NCBI GenBank assembly: GCA_031271065.1
Contig: JAISWP010000003.1
Span: 1 to 8,574, forward strand
Origin: Synergistaceae bacterium
GTDB taxonomy: Bacteria > Synergistota > Synergistia > Synergistales > Synergistaceae
Direction: 5' to 3'
DNA: 8,574 bases
In this document: in pieces, positions 1-6,005 of the stretch
How the letters are laid out: each line of letters opens with the position of its first letter
Numbering within the stretch: position 1 is the first letter of the stretch
Notes under the pieces: model-generated
Told to the model about the DNA's origin: nothing
The model's database searches: none
The model's input: the letters and a program-made list of their open reading frames with translations, nothing else
Position numbers and translations under genes: made by a program

Positions 1-1
1 G

Positions 2-499
2 TCGGGGCTTGATTCAAACGGCTTCGGCGCGTTCAGGGATTCGCCGGCCCCGGTATCCGCTTCCTCCTCTCAGGCAGTTTCCCCGAATACGGCGGTCGTA
101 AATACAAGCGGGGTTCAGGAGGTGACGACACCTCTTTCCAGGAGGGGATATCCGGCCATCACCGTCAGAGCCGGGACTCCCGTCAGATGGAATCTGTCCG
201 CGGAGCAGGGCGCCATAAACGGCTGCAACAACGCGATCGTCATCCCCGAGTTCAAGATAGAAAAACGTCTGCGGGCCGGCGACAACATCATCGAGTTTAC
301 CCCGACGAAAGCGGGCAGGTTCAGGTACAGCTGCTGGATGGGCATGATAAGGGGAACGATAACCGTGGTCGACGCAGACGCTGCGGGCGCGCCCGATAGG
401 ACCGCCGCCCTGCTTGAAACCCCGGCGGAAGCGGCGGAGCAGACCCCCGCGGACGACGATTCCGCGTCTCCGTCCTGTGCCTGCTGCAGGAGTTTCTGA
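2..499 (+). CDS. C-terminal cupredoxin domain of a larger (probably TauE/SafE-like membrane) protein, 5' end missing
   Basis: The frame is open from the left edge to the TGA at 497-499 (165 residues), so the true start lies outside the window; the GTG at 122 is internal. After a Ser/Pro/Ala-rich linker (first 40 or so residues) comes a cupredoxin-like beta domain with the motifs GYPAITVRAGTPVRW, NGCNNAIVIP, GDNIIEFTP and YSCWMGMIRG. The cysteines at codons 224 and 332 and the methionines at codons 338 and 344 are the likely copper ligands. From memory, this domain version typically closes proteins that carry a TauE/SafE or DsbD-like membrane domain, often with an HMA domain, in Gram-positive and related anaerobes. 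The membrane part is not visible here, so the fusion is inferred. An acidic Ala-rich tail ends in a CACC cluster that may bind metal. The neighbouring HMA protein and copper ATPase support a role in copper handling at the cell envelope. Confidence 0.8.
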   Translation, partial: SGLDSNGFGAFRDSPAPVSASSSQAVSPNTAVVNTSGVQEVTTPLSRRGYPAITVRAGTPVRWNLSAEQGAINGCNNAIVIPEFKIEKRLRAGDNIIEFTPTKAGRFRYSCWMGMIRGTITVVDADAAGAPDRTAALLETPAEAAEQTPADDDSASPSCACCRSF

Positions 500-540
500 G
501 GACCGGCGGTTATAAAACTGAAGATATTTATGTCATGGAA

Positions 541-547
541 GGAGGAG
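541..547 (+). promoter_or_regulatory. ribosome binding site that fixes the start of the two-HMA protein
   Basis: GGAGGAG lies 6-8 nt before the ATG at 554. An in-frame ATG at 530 would place this purine run inside the coding region and has no comparable site before it, so 554 is preferred. Confidence 0.75.
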
Positions 548-553
548 TCCGTA

Positions 554-1027
554 ATGACTGAGGAAACGATTCAGATAAGCGGTATGGCGTGTCCTGTATG
601 CGCGAGAGGGATTGAAAAAGCGGTGGGCGGCCTGGATGGAGTTGCGCGGGCGTCGGTCAGCTTCGATAAAGAGGAGCTGTCGCTGAAATACGACGAAAGG
701 AGATTGCCCGGACTCTTGCTGCGCGAAGTCGTCAGCGGGATCGTGGGCGACGTGACTGCCCGGACCAGGCGTGTGTCGGTCAGTGTTCCGGTTTACGGGA
801 TGAGCTGCCCCGAGTGCGCCGCCGGAATCGAAGAAATTCTCTCCGGAAAGAGCGGCGTGCTCAACGCGTCCGTCAATGTCAGTACAGGAAGGGCCGAAGT
901 GGTTTACGATCCAAAGAGGACGGATTTCAGACGCTTGAAACACGTCGTCGAAAACGCCCGGTGCGGCGGCAGGTATCACGGAGAGGCTGTTATGGGTAAA
1001 AATGATCCGTGCGAGTGCCTCGGTTAG
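554..1027 (+). CDS. Two-domain HMA heavy-metal-binding protein (cytoplasmic copper chaperone-like)
   Basis: This is a 157-residue soluble protein made almost entirely of two HMA (heavy-metal-associated, ferredoxin-like) domains. Domain 1 starts at about residue 4 with GMACPVC (Cys13, Cys16). Domain 2 starts at about residue 75 with GMSCPEC (Cys85, Cys88). A third pair, CEC (Cys153, Cys155), closes the C-terminus. HMA domains bind Cu(I) between the two cysteines and pass it to partner HMA domains. With copA starting 38 nt downstream, the likely role is delivery of Cu(I) to that ATPase. No signal peptide or membrane segment is seen. Single-HMA chaperones (CopZ, about 70 residues) are usual; a stand-alone double domain with proline in both CxxC sites is less common. 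The proline could shift metal preference, so mercury or another soft metal is an alternative. The start at 554 is chosen over 530 on the ribosome binding site. Confidence 0.85.
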   Translation: MTEETIQISGMACPVCARGIEKAVGGLDGVARASVSFDKEELSLKYDERRLPGLLLREVVSGIVGDVTARTRRVSVSVPVYGMSCPECAAGIEEILSGKSGVLNASVNVSTGRAEVVYDPKRTDFRRLKHVVENARCGGRYHGEAVMGKNDPCECLG

Positions 1028-1065
1028 TTTGATTCGGATTTGACCAGGCTGGAGGGGTTTATGAT

Positions 1066-3564
1066 ATGCGGAATACTTTGACTATAAGCGGAATGACGTG
1101 CGCCGCGTGCGCGAAAAGGATTGAAAAAACCGCGGGCAGGCTCACGGGGGTGGCAGAAGCCGCTGTCAACTTTGCCACGGAAAAACTGACCGTTGAATAC
1201 GACGAGGCGGCGATCCAGCTGTCCGCCATAGAGGAAGCCGTAACCAGCATTGGTTACGGCGTGGTCGAGGAAAATAAACGGACCGAGGTGACCATCCCGA
1301 TCAGCGGGATGACATGCGCGGCCTGCGCCCAGCGCATAGAAAAGACAATATCGAAAATGGAGGGTGTGACGAGAGCGTCGGTCAATTTCGCCTCGGAAAG
1401 GGCGTCGGTCGCGTATGACCCGAGGTCGGTAAAACTCTCCCAGATAAAGGAGGCGATATCCAAAATAGGGTACACCCCGCTCGACGCCGAAAGAAAGGGG
1501 GCCGTGGACGAAGATCGCGTACGCAGGGAGCGGGAGATCGCTTCCCTCAGGAGAAAATTTACGGTATCGGCTGTGTTCGGGGTTCCTCTCCTTTATCTCG
1601 CGATGGGGTCGATGATCTGGTGGCTGCCGTTCCCGATACCGAAAGCGCTCAGCCCCATGCAGTATCCCCTGGACTACGCGATAGTGCAGATAATTCTGAC
1701 GATTCCCATCGTCATCGCCGGAAGAAGGTTCTATTCCGTGGGTTTCAGGTCGTTCGTTCAGGGGAGCCCGAACATGGATTCCCTGATAGCGATAGGCACC
1801 TCCGCGGCGCTGATTTACAGTTTCTATTCCACGTATCAGATATTGATCAGCAATTTCGGGGCCGTCGAAGGTCTTTATTTCGAGTCCGCCGGCGTCATAA
1901 TAACGCTCATCCTGCTCGGGAAATACCTGGAGGCCGTGTCGAAGGGAAAAACCTCCGAAGCCATAAAGAAACTCATGGGGCTTGCTCCTAAGACGGCTGT
2001 CGTCGTTCAGGACGGGCATGAGATAGAAATACCGATAGACGAGGTCGAAATAGGCCATGTCATCCTGGTCAAGCCGGGCGGCAAAATACCCGTTGACGGC
2101 GTTATAACGGACGGACACTCCGCAGTCGACGAATCCATGCTCACCGGGGAGAGCATTCCGGTGGACAAGAAACCGGGGGACAAGGTGTTCGCCGCCACGA
2201 TCAACAAAAACGGCGTGATCCGTTTCGAGGCGACGAAAGTCGGCAGCGACACCGCGCTCGCCCAGATAATCAAACTGGTGGAGGATGCCCAGGGTTCCAA
2301 AGCTCCCATTGCGGCAATGGCCGACATCGTGTCGGGATATTTCGTGCCAGTCGTCTGCGTCATAGCGGTCACAGCGGCCATAGCCTGGTACTTCCTGGGA
2401 ACGCCGCCCGCCGGATGGACGCACGTCCAATTCGCCCTCACCATATTCATAGCGGTCCTGATCATCGCCTGTCCGTGCGCTCTGGGGCTCGCGACCCCGA
2501 CCGCCATTATGGTGGGCACGGGCAAAGGGGCTGAAAACGGCATCTTGTTCAAAGGCGGCGAGGCTTTGGAGACCACCCACAAACTGAACGCCATCGTGTT
2601 CGACAAGACAGGAACGCTGACGGAAGGACATCCCGAAGTCACCGACATAGTCGTGTCCGGCGCTTCCGGGATACGGGACGAAAGGCATCTGCTTCAGATA
2701 ACGGCGTCGGCGGAGAAGAGTTCCGAGCACCCTCTGGGCGAAGCGATCGTCAGGAAAGCGCAGGCAGAATGCGTCGATTTCCTCGAGGTCGAGAATTTTC
2801 AGGCTCTCACCGGCCTTGGGATAGAGGCTTCCATTGACGGCAGCGTTTTTTACATAGGAAACCGGAAGCTGATGGAAGATCGCGGCATCTCCCTGGGAAA
2901 TTTGGAGAAAGAGTCCGACCGCCTTGCGGATGAGGGAAAGACCCCGATGTACGTGGTGCTGAAGGACGAACTTGTCGGCATCATCGCCGTCGCTGACGTT
3001 TTGAAAAAGAGCAGCGCTGAAGCCGTCAAATCTCTCAAGGCGATGGGGATCAAGGTCGCCATGATCACCGGGGACAACAAAAAGACGGCGGACGCGATCG
3101 CCCGTCAGGTGGGCCTCGACATAGTCCTGGCCGAAGTCCTGCCGCAGGACAAATCCAACGAGGTGAAAAAACTCCAGGGCGAGGGCTTGCGGGTGGCTAT
3201 GGTCGGCGACGGCATAAACGACGCTCCCGCGCTCGCCCAGGCGGATATAGGGATAGCGATAGGCTCCGGCACCGACGTGGCTATGGAATCGGCCGACATA
3301 GTGCTGATGAAGAGCGACCTCATGGACGTCCCGGCGGCTATAGCCCTTTCCCGCGCCACGATACGCAACATCAAGCAGAATTTGTTCTGGGCCTTCGCAT
3401 ACAACACGGCCGGTATTCCCGTAGCGGCTGGGATACTGTATCTTTTCGGAGGCCCGCTCTTGAATCCGATACTCGCGGCGGGCGCGATGTCGCTCAGTTC
3501 CGTATCGGTGCTCACGAACGCTTTGAGGCTGAGGCGGTTCGAAGTAAACCGCGTCAGTGATTGA
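1066..3564 (+). CDS. copA: Cu(I)-exporting P1B-type ATPase
   Basis: This is an 832-residue integral membrane pump that uses ATP to expel Cu(I) from the cytoplasm. Two N-terminal HMA domains carry GMTCAAC (Cys12/Cys15 and Cys84/Cys87). Eight membrane helices follow, with the actuator domain TGES at 360-363 between helices 4 and 5. The helix-6 metal site is CPC at 469-471, the phosphorylated aspartate lies in DKTGT (Asp513), the nucleotide-binding His-Pro is at 555-556, and the hinge GDGIND is at 714-719. Helices 7 and 8 carry YN (779-780) and MSLSS (808-812). CPC with YN and MxxSS is the signature of the P1B-1 Cu(I) subgroup. Length and motif order are complete. GGAGGGG (1051-1057) sits 8 nt before the start; an overlapping ATG at 1061 opens only a six-codon frame. 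It is probably cotranscribed with the HMA gene upstream and the exported-protein gene 32 nt downstream. No copper-sensing repressor gene is seen. Confidence 0.96.
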   Translation: MRNTLTISGMTCAACAKRIEKTAGRLTGVAEAAVNFATEKLTVEYDEAAIQLSAIEEAVTSIGYGVVEENKRTEVTIPISGMTCAACAQRIEKTISKMEGVTRASVNFASERASVAYDPRSVKLSQIKEAISKIGYTPLDAERKGAVDEDRVRREREIASLRRKFTVSAVFGVPLLYLAMGSMIWWLPFPIPKALSPMQYPLDYAIVQIILTIPIVIAGRRFYSVGFRSFVQGSPNMDSLIAIGTSAALIYSFYSTYQILISNFGAVEGLYFESAGVIITLILLGKYLEAVSKGKTSEAIKKLMGLAPKTAVVVQDGHEIEIPIDEVEIGHVILVKPGGKIPVDGVITDGHSAVDESMLTGESIPVDKKPGDKVFAATINKNGVIRFEATKVGSDTALAQIIKLVEDAQGSKAPIAAMADIVSGYFVPVVCVIAVTAAIAWYFLGTPPAGWTHVQFALTIFIAVLIIACPCALGLATPTAIMVGTGKGAENGILFKGGEALETTHKLNAIVFDKTGTLTEGHPEVTDIVVSGASGIRDERHLLQITASAEKSSEHPLGEAIVRKAQAECVDFLEVENFQALTGLGIEASIDGSVFYIGNRKLMEDRGISLGNLEKESDRLADEGKTPMYVVLKDELVGIIAVADVLKKSSAEAVKSLKAMGIKVAMITGDNKKTADAIARQVGLDIVLAEVLPQDKSNEVKKLQGEGLRVAMVGDGINDAPALAQADIGIAIGSGTDVAMESADIVLMKSDLMDVPAAIALSRATIRNIKQNLFWAFAYNTAGIPVAAGILYLFGGPLLNPILAAGAMSLSSVSVLTNALRLRRFEVNRVSD

Positions 3565-3583
3565 AAATCAAAATAAAAATATT

Positions 3584-3590
3584 GGGGGAA
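3584..3590 (+). promoter_or_regulatory. ribosome binding site that fixes the start of the exported protein
   Basis: GGGGGAA lies 6 nt before the ATG at 3597. An alternative in-frame TTG at 3561 would overlap the copA stop and add 12 Lys/Ile-rich residues before the signal peptide; it has no comparable site, so 3597 is preferred. Confidence 0.7.
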
Positions 3591-3596
3591 TTTGAA

Positions 3597-4310
3597 ATGA
3601 CAGAGAAAAACATGTGCAGAACGGTACTTGCGGCGCTCTTGATCGGAGCACTCTCGCTTTTCGCGGCGGACTCGGCGTCTGCGGCGTGGAGCACCGACCT
3701 TGTGGGGCAGGCCGCCGTGACTTCCTTCGGCGAGATGATAAGCGCCCTGGAATTTCCTCCCGCCGGCGACGACATGGATAAAGCATGGGTTCTGACGGAC
3801 CCTGACGGAGACGCGGCTTTCTGGTGGCGGCAAGAGGCCAAGTCCGGCCGTATGTTCGACGCGTACCTCTGTTTTGACGCCGAACCGTTCGTGAAGGCGG
3901 GTCTTGATTTAAAAAAACTGCCTGACGATATGAAAGGGATGCTGGAGGACAGGGGCAAGCTGATGATAGGCAAAAAACTTTCGGACAAGCCCCTGGAATA
4001 CGAGGGCGAAATAACCCCGCTCTCGTCCTTCGAGCAGATAGTGAAGCTCGACAGGGAATCGATAGGCTACCACGCGGCTCTCGATCATTACGGAATAACT
4101 GTCGCCGACGGGTCGCTGTTCGAGTGGGCGAAGGATATGAGTAAAAACGACAAGGATATAGTTTTCGTGGTGGACCCCAAAGTCTTCACGGAAGCAGGCG
4201 TCGACCCGCTCAAGGTCGAGGGCTGGGTATACGATAAAGTCCCTCTCGAAGATGCCAGGGGACGTAAGTTCGAGGCCGAGAAATTTCTCAGACCCTTCAA
4301 CTTGAAGTGA
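3597..4310 (+). CDS. Exported protein of unknown function with an internal repeat
   Basis: I do not recognise the family. The 237-residue product opens with a typical signal peptide: a short basic start, a hydrophobic stretch at about 9-24, and a likely cleavage after SASA (residue 29). The mature part has no membrane segment, so a periplasmic or extracytoplasmic location is inferred. Two stretches resemble each other: about 70-108 (DGDAAFWW, then a hydrophobic strand, then FDAEPFVKAGLDLKKL) and about 171-207 (DGSLFEWA, then a strand, then VDPKVFTEAGVDPLKV). The shared pattern is Asp-Gly, an aromatic helix, a beta strand, then D-x-x-x-F-x-x-A-G-x-D. The mature protein has one cysteine (Cys92) and is rich in Asp, Lys and aromatic residues. 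Being 32 nt after copA, it is probably in the same transcript and may handle copper outside the membrane, but no clear metal-binding cluster is visible. Isoleucine is nearly always ATA, as in copA. Confidence 0.8.
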   Translation: MTEKNMCRTVLAALLIGALSLFAADSASAAWSTDLVGQAAVTSFGEMISALEFPPAGDDMDKAWVLTDPDGDAAFWWRQEAKSGRMFDAYLCFDAEPFVKAGLDLKKLPDDMKGMLEDRGKLMIGKKLSDKPLEYEGEITPLSSFEQIVKLDRESIGYHAALDHYGITVADGSLFEWAKDMSKNDKDIVFVVDPKVFTEAGVDPLKVEGWVYDKVPLEDARGRKFEAEKFLRPFNLK

Positions 4311-4402
4311 CGGCCCCGGTCGAAAAAGACCTGCCGCCGAACGGGCTCCGCGGAATATAGAGGGTCTGGGCGGCGAAACGTCCGGATAAAAAAGAGCGCG
4401 AA

Positions 4403-4433
4403 GGGGGAGCCTCGGCATTCCGGAGGCTTCTCC
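4403..4433 (+). terminator. Candidate hairpin terminator of the copper operon
   Basis: Positions 4403-4413 pair with 4423-4433 over 11 bp. The central six pairs (AGCCTC with GAGGCT) are perfect and two outer pairs are G-U. The 9-nt loop may add two G-C pairs. It lies 92 nt after the exported-protein gene and has an A-rich run before it (4388-4393). There is no T tract after the stem, so classical intrinsic termination is not shown; it may act as a 3' end stabiliser or a Rho-associated structure. Confidence 0.35.
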
Positions 4434-4518
4434 CGCCTTGAGGCAGTATCATTGCCGTCCGGGGCTTTGGTTAGAGGTTTGGGAGCGCGCGGGTTTCAAT
4501 TCGGAGGGATGAAACGAT

Positions 4519-4524
4519 CGGAGG
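4519..4524 (+). promoter_or_regulatory. ribosome binding site of the 27-codon gene
   Basis: CGGAGG lies 6 nt before the ATG at 4531. The in-frame ATG at 4525 abuts it directly and is therefore too close, so 4531 is the better start. Confidence 0.55.
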
Positions 4525-4530
4525 ATGAAG

Positions 4531-4614
4531 ATGGATTTTTTATACAGTCATTGGCATTGCGTCGTCCCGCTTTTTGTGATAATTGCCTTCTTTTTGATCA
4601 AACCAGGCAAATAG
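4531..4614 (+). CDS. Putative 27-residue single-pass membrane protein with an HWHC motif
   Basis: A short frame runs from ATG 4531 to TAG 4612-4614. The peptide begins MDFLYSHWHC, continues with one hydrophobic helix of about 15 residues (VVPLFVIIAFFLI), and ends in a short basic tail (KPGK). This layout of an aromatic start, one membrane helix and a positive end is that of small bacterial membrane proteins such as those attached to transport ATPases or oxidases. The ribosome binding site is well placed. The HWHC motif at residues 7-10 offers two imidazoles and a thiol beside the membrane, a plausible metal site next to a copper operon, but no function is established. The frame stays open past the TAG for 37 codons to a TGA at 4726-4728 that overlaps the fdhD start; I treat this as chance. 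The gene lies about 110 nt before fdhD, so it could belong to either block. Confidence 0.55.
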   Translation: MDFLYSHWHCVVPLFVIIAFFLIKPGK

Positions 4615-4626
4615 CTGATTGCGTGG

Positions 4627-4679
4627 AAGGCCGGCGCAGCAGGCTGGTGGACCCCCCGCCGGCTTGCCGCGCCGGTCTT
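4627..4679 (+). other. 53-nt near-perfect RNA hairpin upstream of fdhD
   Basis: Positions 4627-4637 pair with 4669-4679 (11 bp), then one A/C mismatch (4638/4668), then 4639-4650 pair with 4656-4667 (12 bp), closing on a 5-nt loop (4651-4655). Four pairs are G-U in the plus-strand transcript and would be A/C mismatches in the minus-strand transcript, so the structure is directional and fits RNA. A shorter competing stem shares the 5' arm (4630-4636 with 4657-4663). No U tract follows. It could be an end stabiliser of the small gene upstream, an RNase III-type processing site, or a leader element for fdhD. Confidence 0.6.
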
Positions 4680-4707
4680 GACAAAGAGGGCCGACTTATG
4701 CGGTAAT
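4678..4707 (+). promoter_or_regulatory. Candidate promoter for fdhD
   Basis: A perfect -35 box TTGACA (4678-4683) is followed after 18 nt by GGTAAT (4702-4707), which matches the -10 consensus in its last four bases and is preceded by an extended -10 TG (4699-4700). Transcription would start near 4714, giving an untranslated leader of about 11 nt that cuts into the GGGGGGA ribosome binding site (4713-4719). The weak -10 and short leader keep confidence low. The -35 box overlaps the last bases of the long hairpin. Confidence 0.3.
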
Positions 4708-4724
4708 AGTACGGGGGGAATTAT

Positions 4725-5573
4725 ATGAGCTGCTGCTCGCAGGATATTGGAACAGAAACAGGCGGCGGCGAGTCCTGCGCCGCCGGCGCTAAAACTTTCA
4801 CAATCACTAAAATCAACGGTTCCGAAACTATGCCGGCGGACGATATGGTCGCCGTGGAGCAGCCCCTTACCGTCTATCTGAACGGCAGGGAATTTATGAC
4901 GATAGTCCATTCTCCCGGGCAGGAGAGGGAGCTGATCGTCGGGCTTCTCGCATCCGAGGGGATCATCCGCGGTCTGCCGGACGTGCGGGGGATTTCAATA
5001 GACAGCTCTCAGGGGACGGCTTTCGTCGAAACCTCCCCGGATGTCTCCCCGGGCGAGGCGAATTTCATGAAACGCTATTTTTCTTCCTGCTGCGGCAGGA
5101 GCCGGGCTTCTTTTTATTTTGTCAACGACGCGCGGACCGCCGGCGTGAGGACGTCTTTCGGCGATTTAAGAGTCAGTTCCGGCGACGTTTCCCGTTATAT
5201 GGAGATGCTGGACGCCGAGTCCGTTTTGTTCCGCCGGACGGGAGGGGTTCACGGCGGAGCGCTGACTTCGGACGGGCGGCTTGGGAGCATAGCCTTTGAT
5301 ATAGGCAGGCACAACGTCCTGGACAAGCTGTACGGTTCTGCGCTAAGTAATGGCGGGGATCTTTCGCGGCAGATCATCGTGTTCAGCGGCCGCATAGCTT
5401 CGGAAATTGTCATAAAAACCGGCAAAATGGGCTGCCCGATTATCGCCGGGGCGGGCGCCCCTACGAATCTGGCGATCGAACTGGCGCGGAAACTGGGGGT
5501 TACAGTTATAGGCTTTGTGCGGCGGAACAGGATGAATGTGTACTCTTATCCGGAAAGAATCGCCTCGGGATAG
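4725..5573 (+). CDS. fdhD: Formate dehydrogenase accessory sulfurtransferase FdhD
   Basis: FdhD carries sulfur from a cysteine desulfurase to the bis-MGD molybdenum or tungsten cofactor, which must hold a sulfido ligand before it enters formate dehydrogenase-type enzymes. The 282-residue cytoplasmic protein shows the family motifs in order: the sulfur-carrying cysteines in SSCCGRSR (Cys122, Cys123), TGGVH (172-176), DIGRHNVLDK (from Asp192), SGRIASEIVIK, APTNLAIELA, and a C-terminal RRNRMNVYSYPERI. Length is normal. An N-terminal stretch with extra cysteines (Cys3, Cys4, Cys18) precedes the conserved core and is unusual. GGGGGGA (4713-4719) supports the start. The formylmethanofuran dehydrogenase genes begin 40 nt downstream with no promoter visible between, so FdhD probably matures their Mo/W centre; that target is inferred, since no formate dehydrogenase gene is in the window. 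Confidence 0.94.
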   Translation: MSCCSQDIGTETGGGESCAAGAKTFTITKINGSETMPADDMVAVEQPLTVYLNGREFMTIVHSPGQERELIVGLLASEGIIRGLPDVRGISIDSSQGTAFVETSPDVSPGEANFMKRYFSSCCGRSRASFYFVNDARTAGVRTSFGDLRVSSGDVSRYMEMLDAESVLFRRTGGVHGGALTSDGRLGSIAFDIGRHNVLDKLYGSALSNGGDLSRQIIVFSGRIASEIVIKTGKMGCPIIAGAGAPTNLAIELARKLGVTVIGFVRRNRMNVYSYPERIASG

Positions 5574-5613
5574 CCGCGGGCGGGTCTGTATCATGAACGG
5601 GGAGGAATGAGAT

Positions 5614-5955
5614 ATGGCTTCCAAAAAAGGTTTCCTGATCACAGTGCGCACCGCGAGACAGGGCGCCGCGATGGAAAAAGGCAAATTTTCCGCCGAATAC
5701 ATCGCGGAAACCACCTCGCTCACCCTCAGTCCCCGCGATTATCAGGAGCTGGCGCTGACGGAGGGGTGTCATGTCCGTATCCGCAGCGATTCAGGCCAGG
5801 CGCTGGTCACGTGCCGCAGCGCCGAAGGGCCGGACGGGGTGTTCTTCCTGCCTCTCGGGCCGACGGCCAACACCCTGATCGGCGAGCAGACTTACGGCAC
5901 CGGCGTACCGAGTTACAAAGGCTTTCCTGTGGAATTGGAAACAGCGGAGCTCTGA
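5614..5955 (+). CDS. fwdD: Formylmethanofuran dehydrogenase subunit D (molybdopterin dinucleotide-binding)
   Basis: This 113-residue protein matches the molybdopterin dinucleotide-binding domain that archaea encode as the separate subunit D (FwdD/FmdD) and other molybdoenzymes carry as a C-terminal domain. It forms a beta barrel that covers one of the two pterins held by subunit B. Visible family features are LSPRDYQEL, EGCHVRIRSDSGQALV, GVFFLPLGPTAN (Gly82-Asn86 in the last part) and the cofactor-facing TYGTGVPSYKG near the C-terminus. GGAGGAA (5601-5607) precedes the ATG. An ATG at 5607 in another frame overlaps this site and belongs to a chance extension of the fwdB frame. The gene sits directly before fwdB, as expected for two chains that share one active site. 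A separate subunit D suggests that the complex binds a real pterin cofactor. Confidence 0.86.
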   Translation: MASKKGFLITVRTARQGAAMEKGKFSAEYIAETTSLTLSPRDYQELALTEGCHVRIRSDSGQALVTCRSAEGPDGVFFLPLGPTANTLIGEQTYGTGVPSYKGFPVELETAEL

Positions 5956-5974
5956 GGCGTATCTGCGCGAAAGG

Positions 5975-5988
5975 CCGGCGTCTGCCGG
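5975..5988 (+). other. Small intergenic hairpin before fwdB
   Basis: CCGGC (5975-5979) pairs with GCCGG (5984-5988) around a GTCT loop, and is followed by an A run and the fwdB ribosome binding site. It may tune fwdB translation or stabilise the message end; a five-pair stem in GC-rich DNA can also arise by chance. Confidence 0.3.
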
Positions 5989-6005
5989 AAAAAAGGGGGG
6001 ACACC

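Larger units (their letters stand above)
4311..4724 (+). other. 414-bp gap between the copper block and the fdhD-fwd block
   Basis: No gene of normal size is supported here. From left to right it holds a GC-rich stretch with only weak inverted repeats (4311-4402), a hairpin that may terminate the copper transcript (4403-4433), an unremarkable stretch (4435-4518), a likely 27-codon gene (4531-4614), a 53-nt strong hairpin (4627-4679), and a candidate promoter followed by the fdhD ribosome binding site (4678-4719). Confidence 0.6.

Noticed and set aside
1024..2730. 568-codon open frame on the minus strand
   Set aside because: It lies wholly opposite copA, has no recognisable domain and is rich in Arg/His/Tyr, as expected for the complement of a GC-rich gene.
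4486..4508. tRNA-like T-arm (GGGTTTCAATTC)
   Set aside because: The flanking bases do not form the five-pair T stem and no acceptor, D or anticodon arm is present.
4616..4679. Possible selenocysteine UGA with a bacterial SECIS hairpin
   Set aside because: No coding frame reads into the UGA at 4616-4618, the loop lacks the expected G/U pattern, and fwdB uses TGT for its metal-binding cysteine.
4452..4706. 84-codon plus-strand frame in the intergenic region
   Set aside because: It needs a non-ATG start with no ribosome binding site, has random composition, and overlaps the better supported 27-codon frame.
4311..4724. Molybdenum-cofactor (Moco) riboswitch before fdhD
   Set aside because: I looked for the conserved Moco core and see only simple hairpins; a covariance model search would settle it.
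5607..6005. Upstream extension of the fwdB frame from an ATG at 5607
   Set aside because: It overlaps fwdD, its sequence is Arg/Gly-rich without family resemblance, and a strong ribosome binding site supports the start at 6006.
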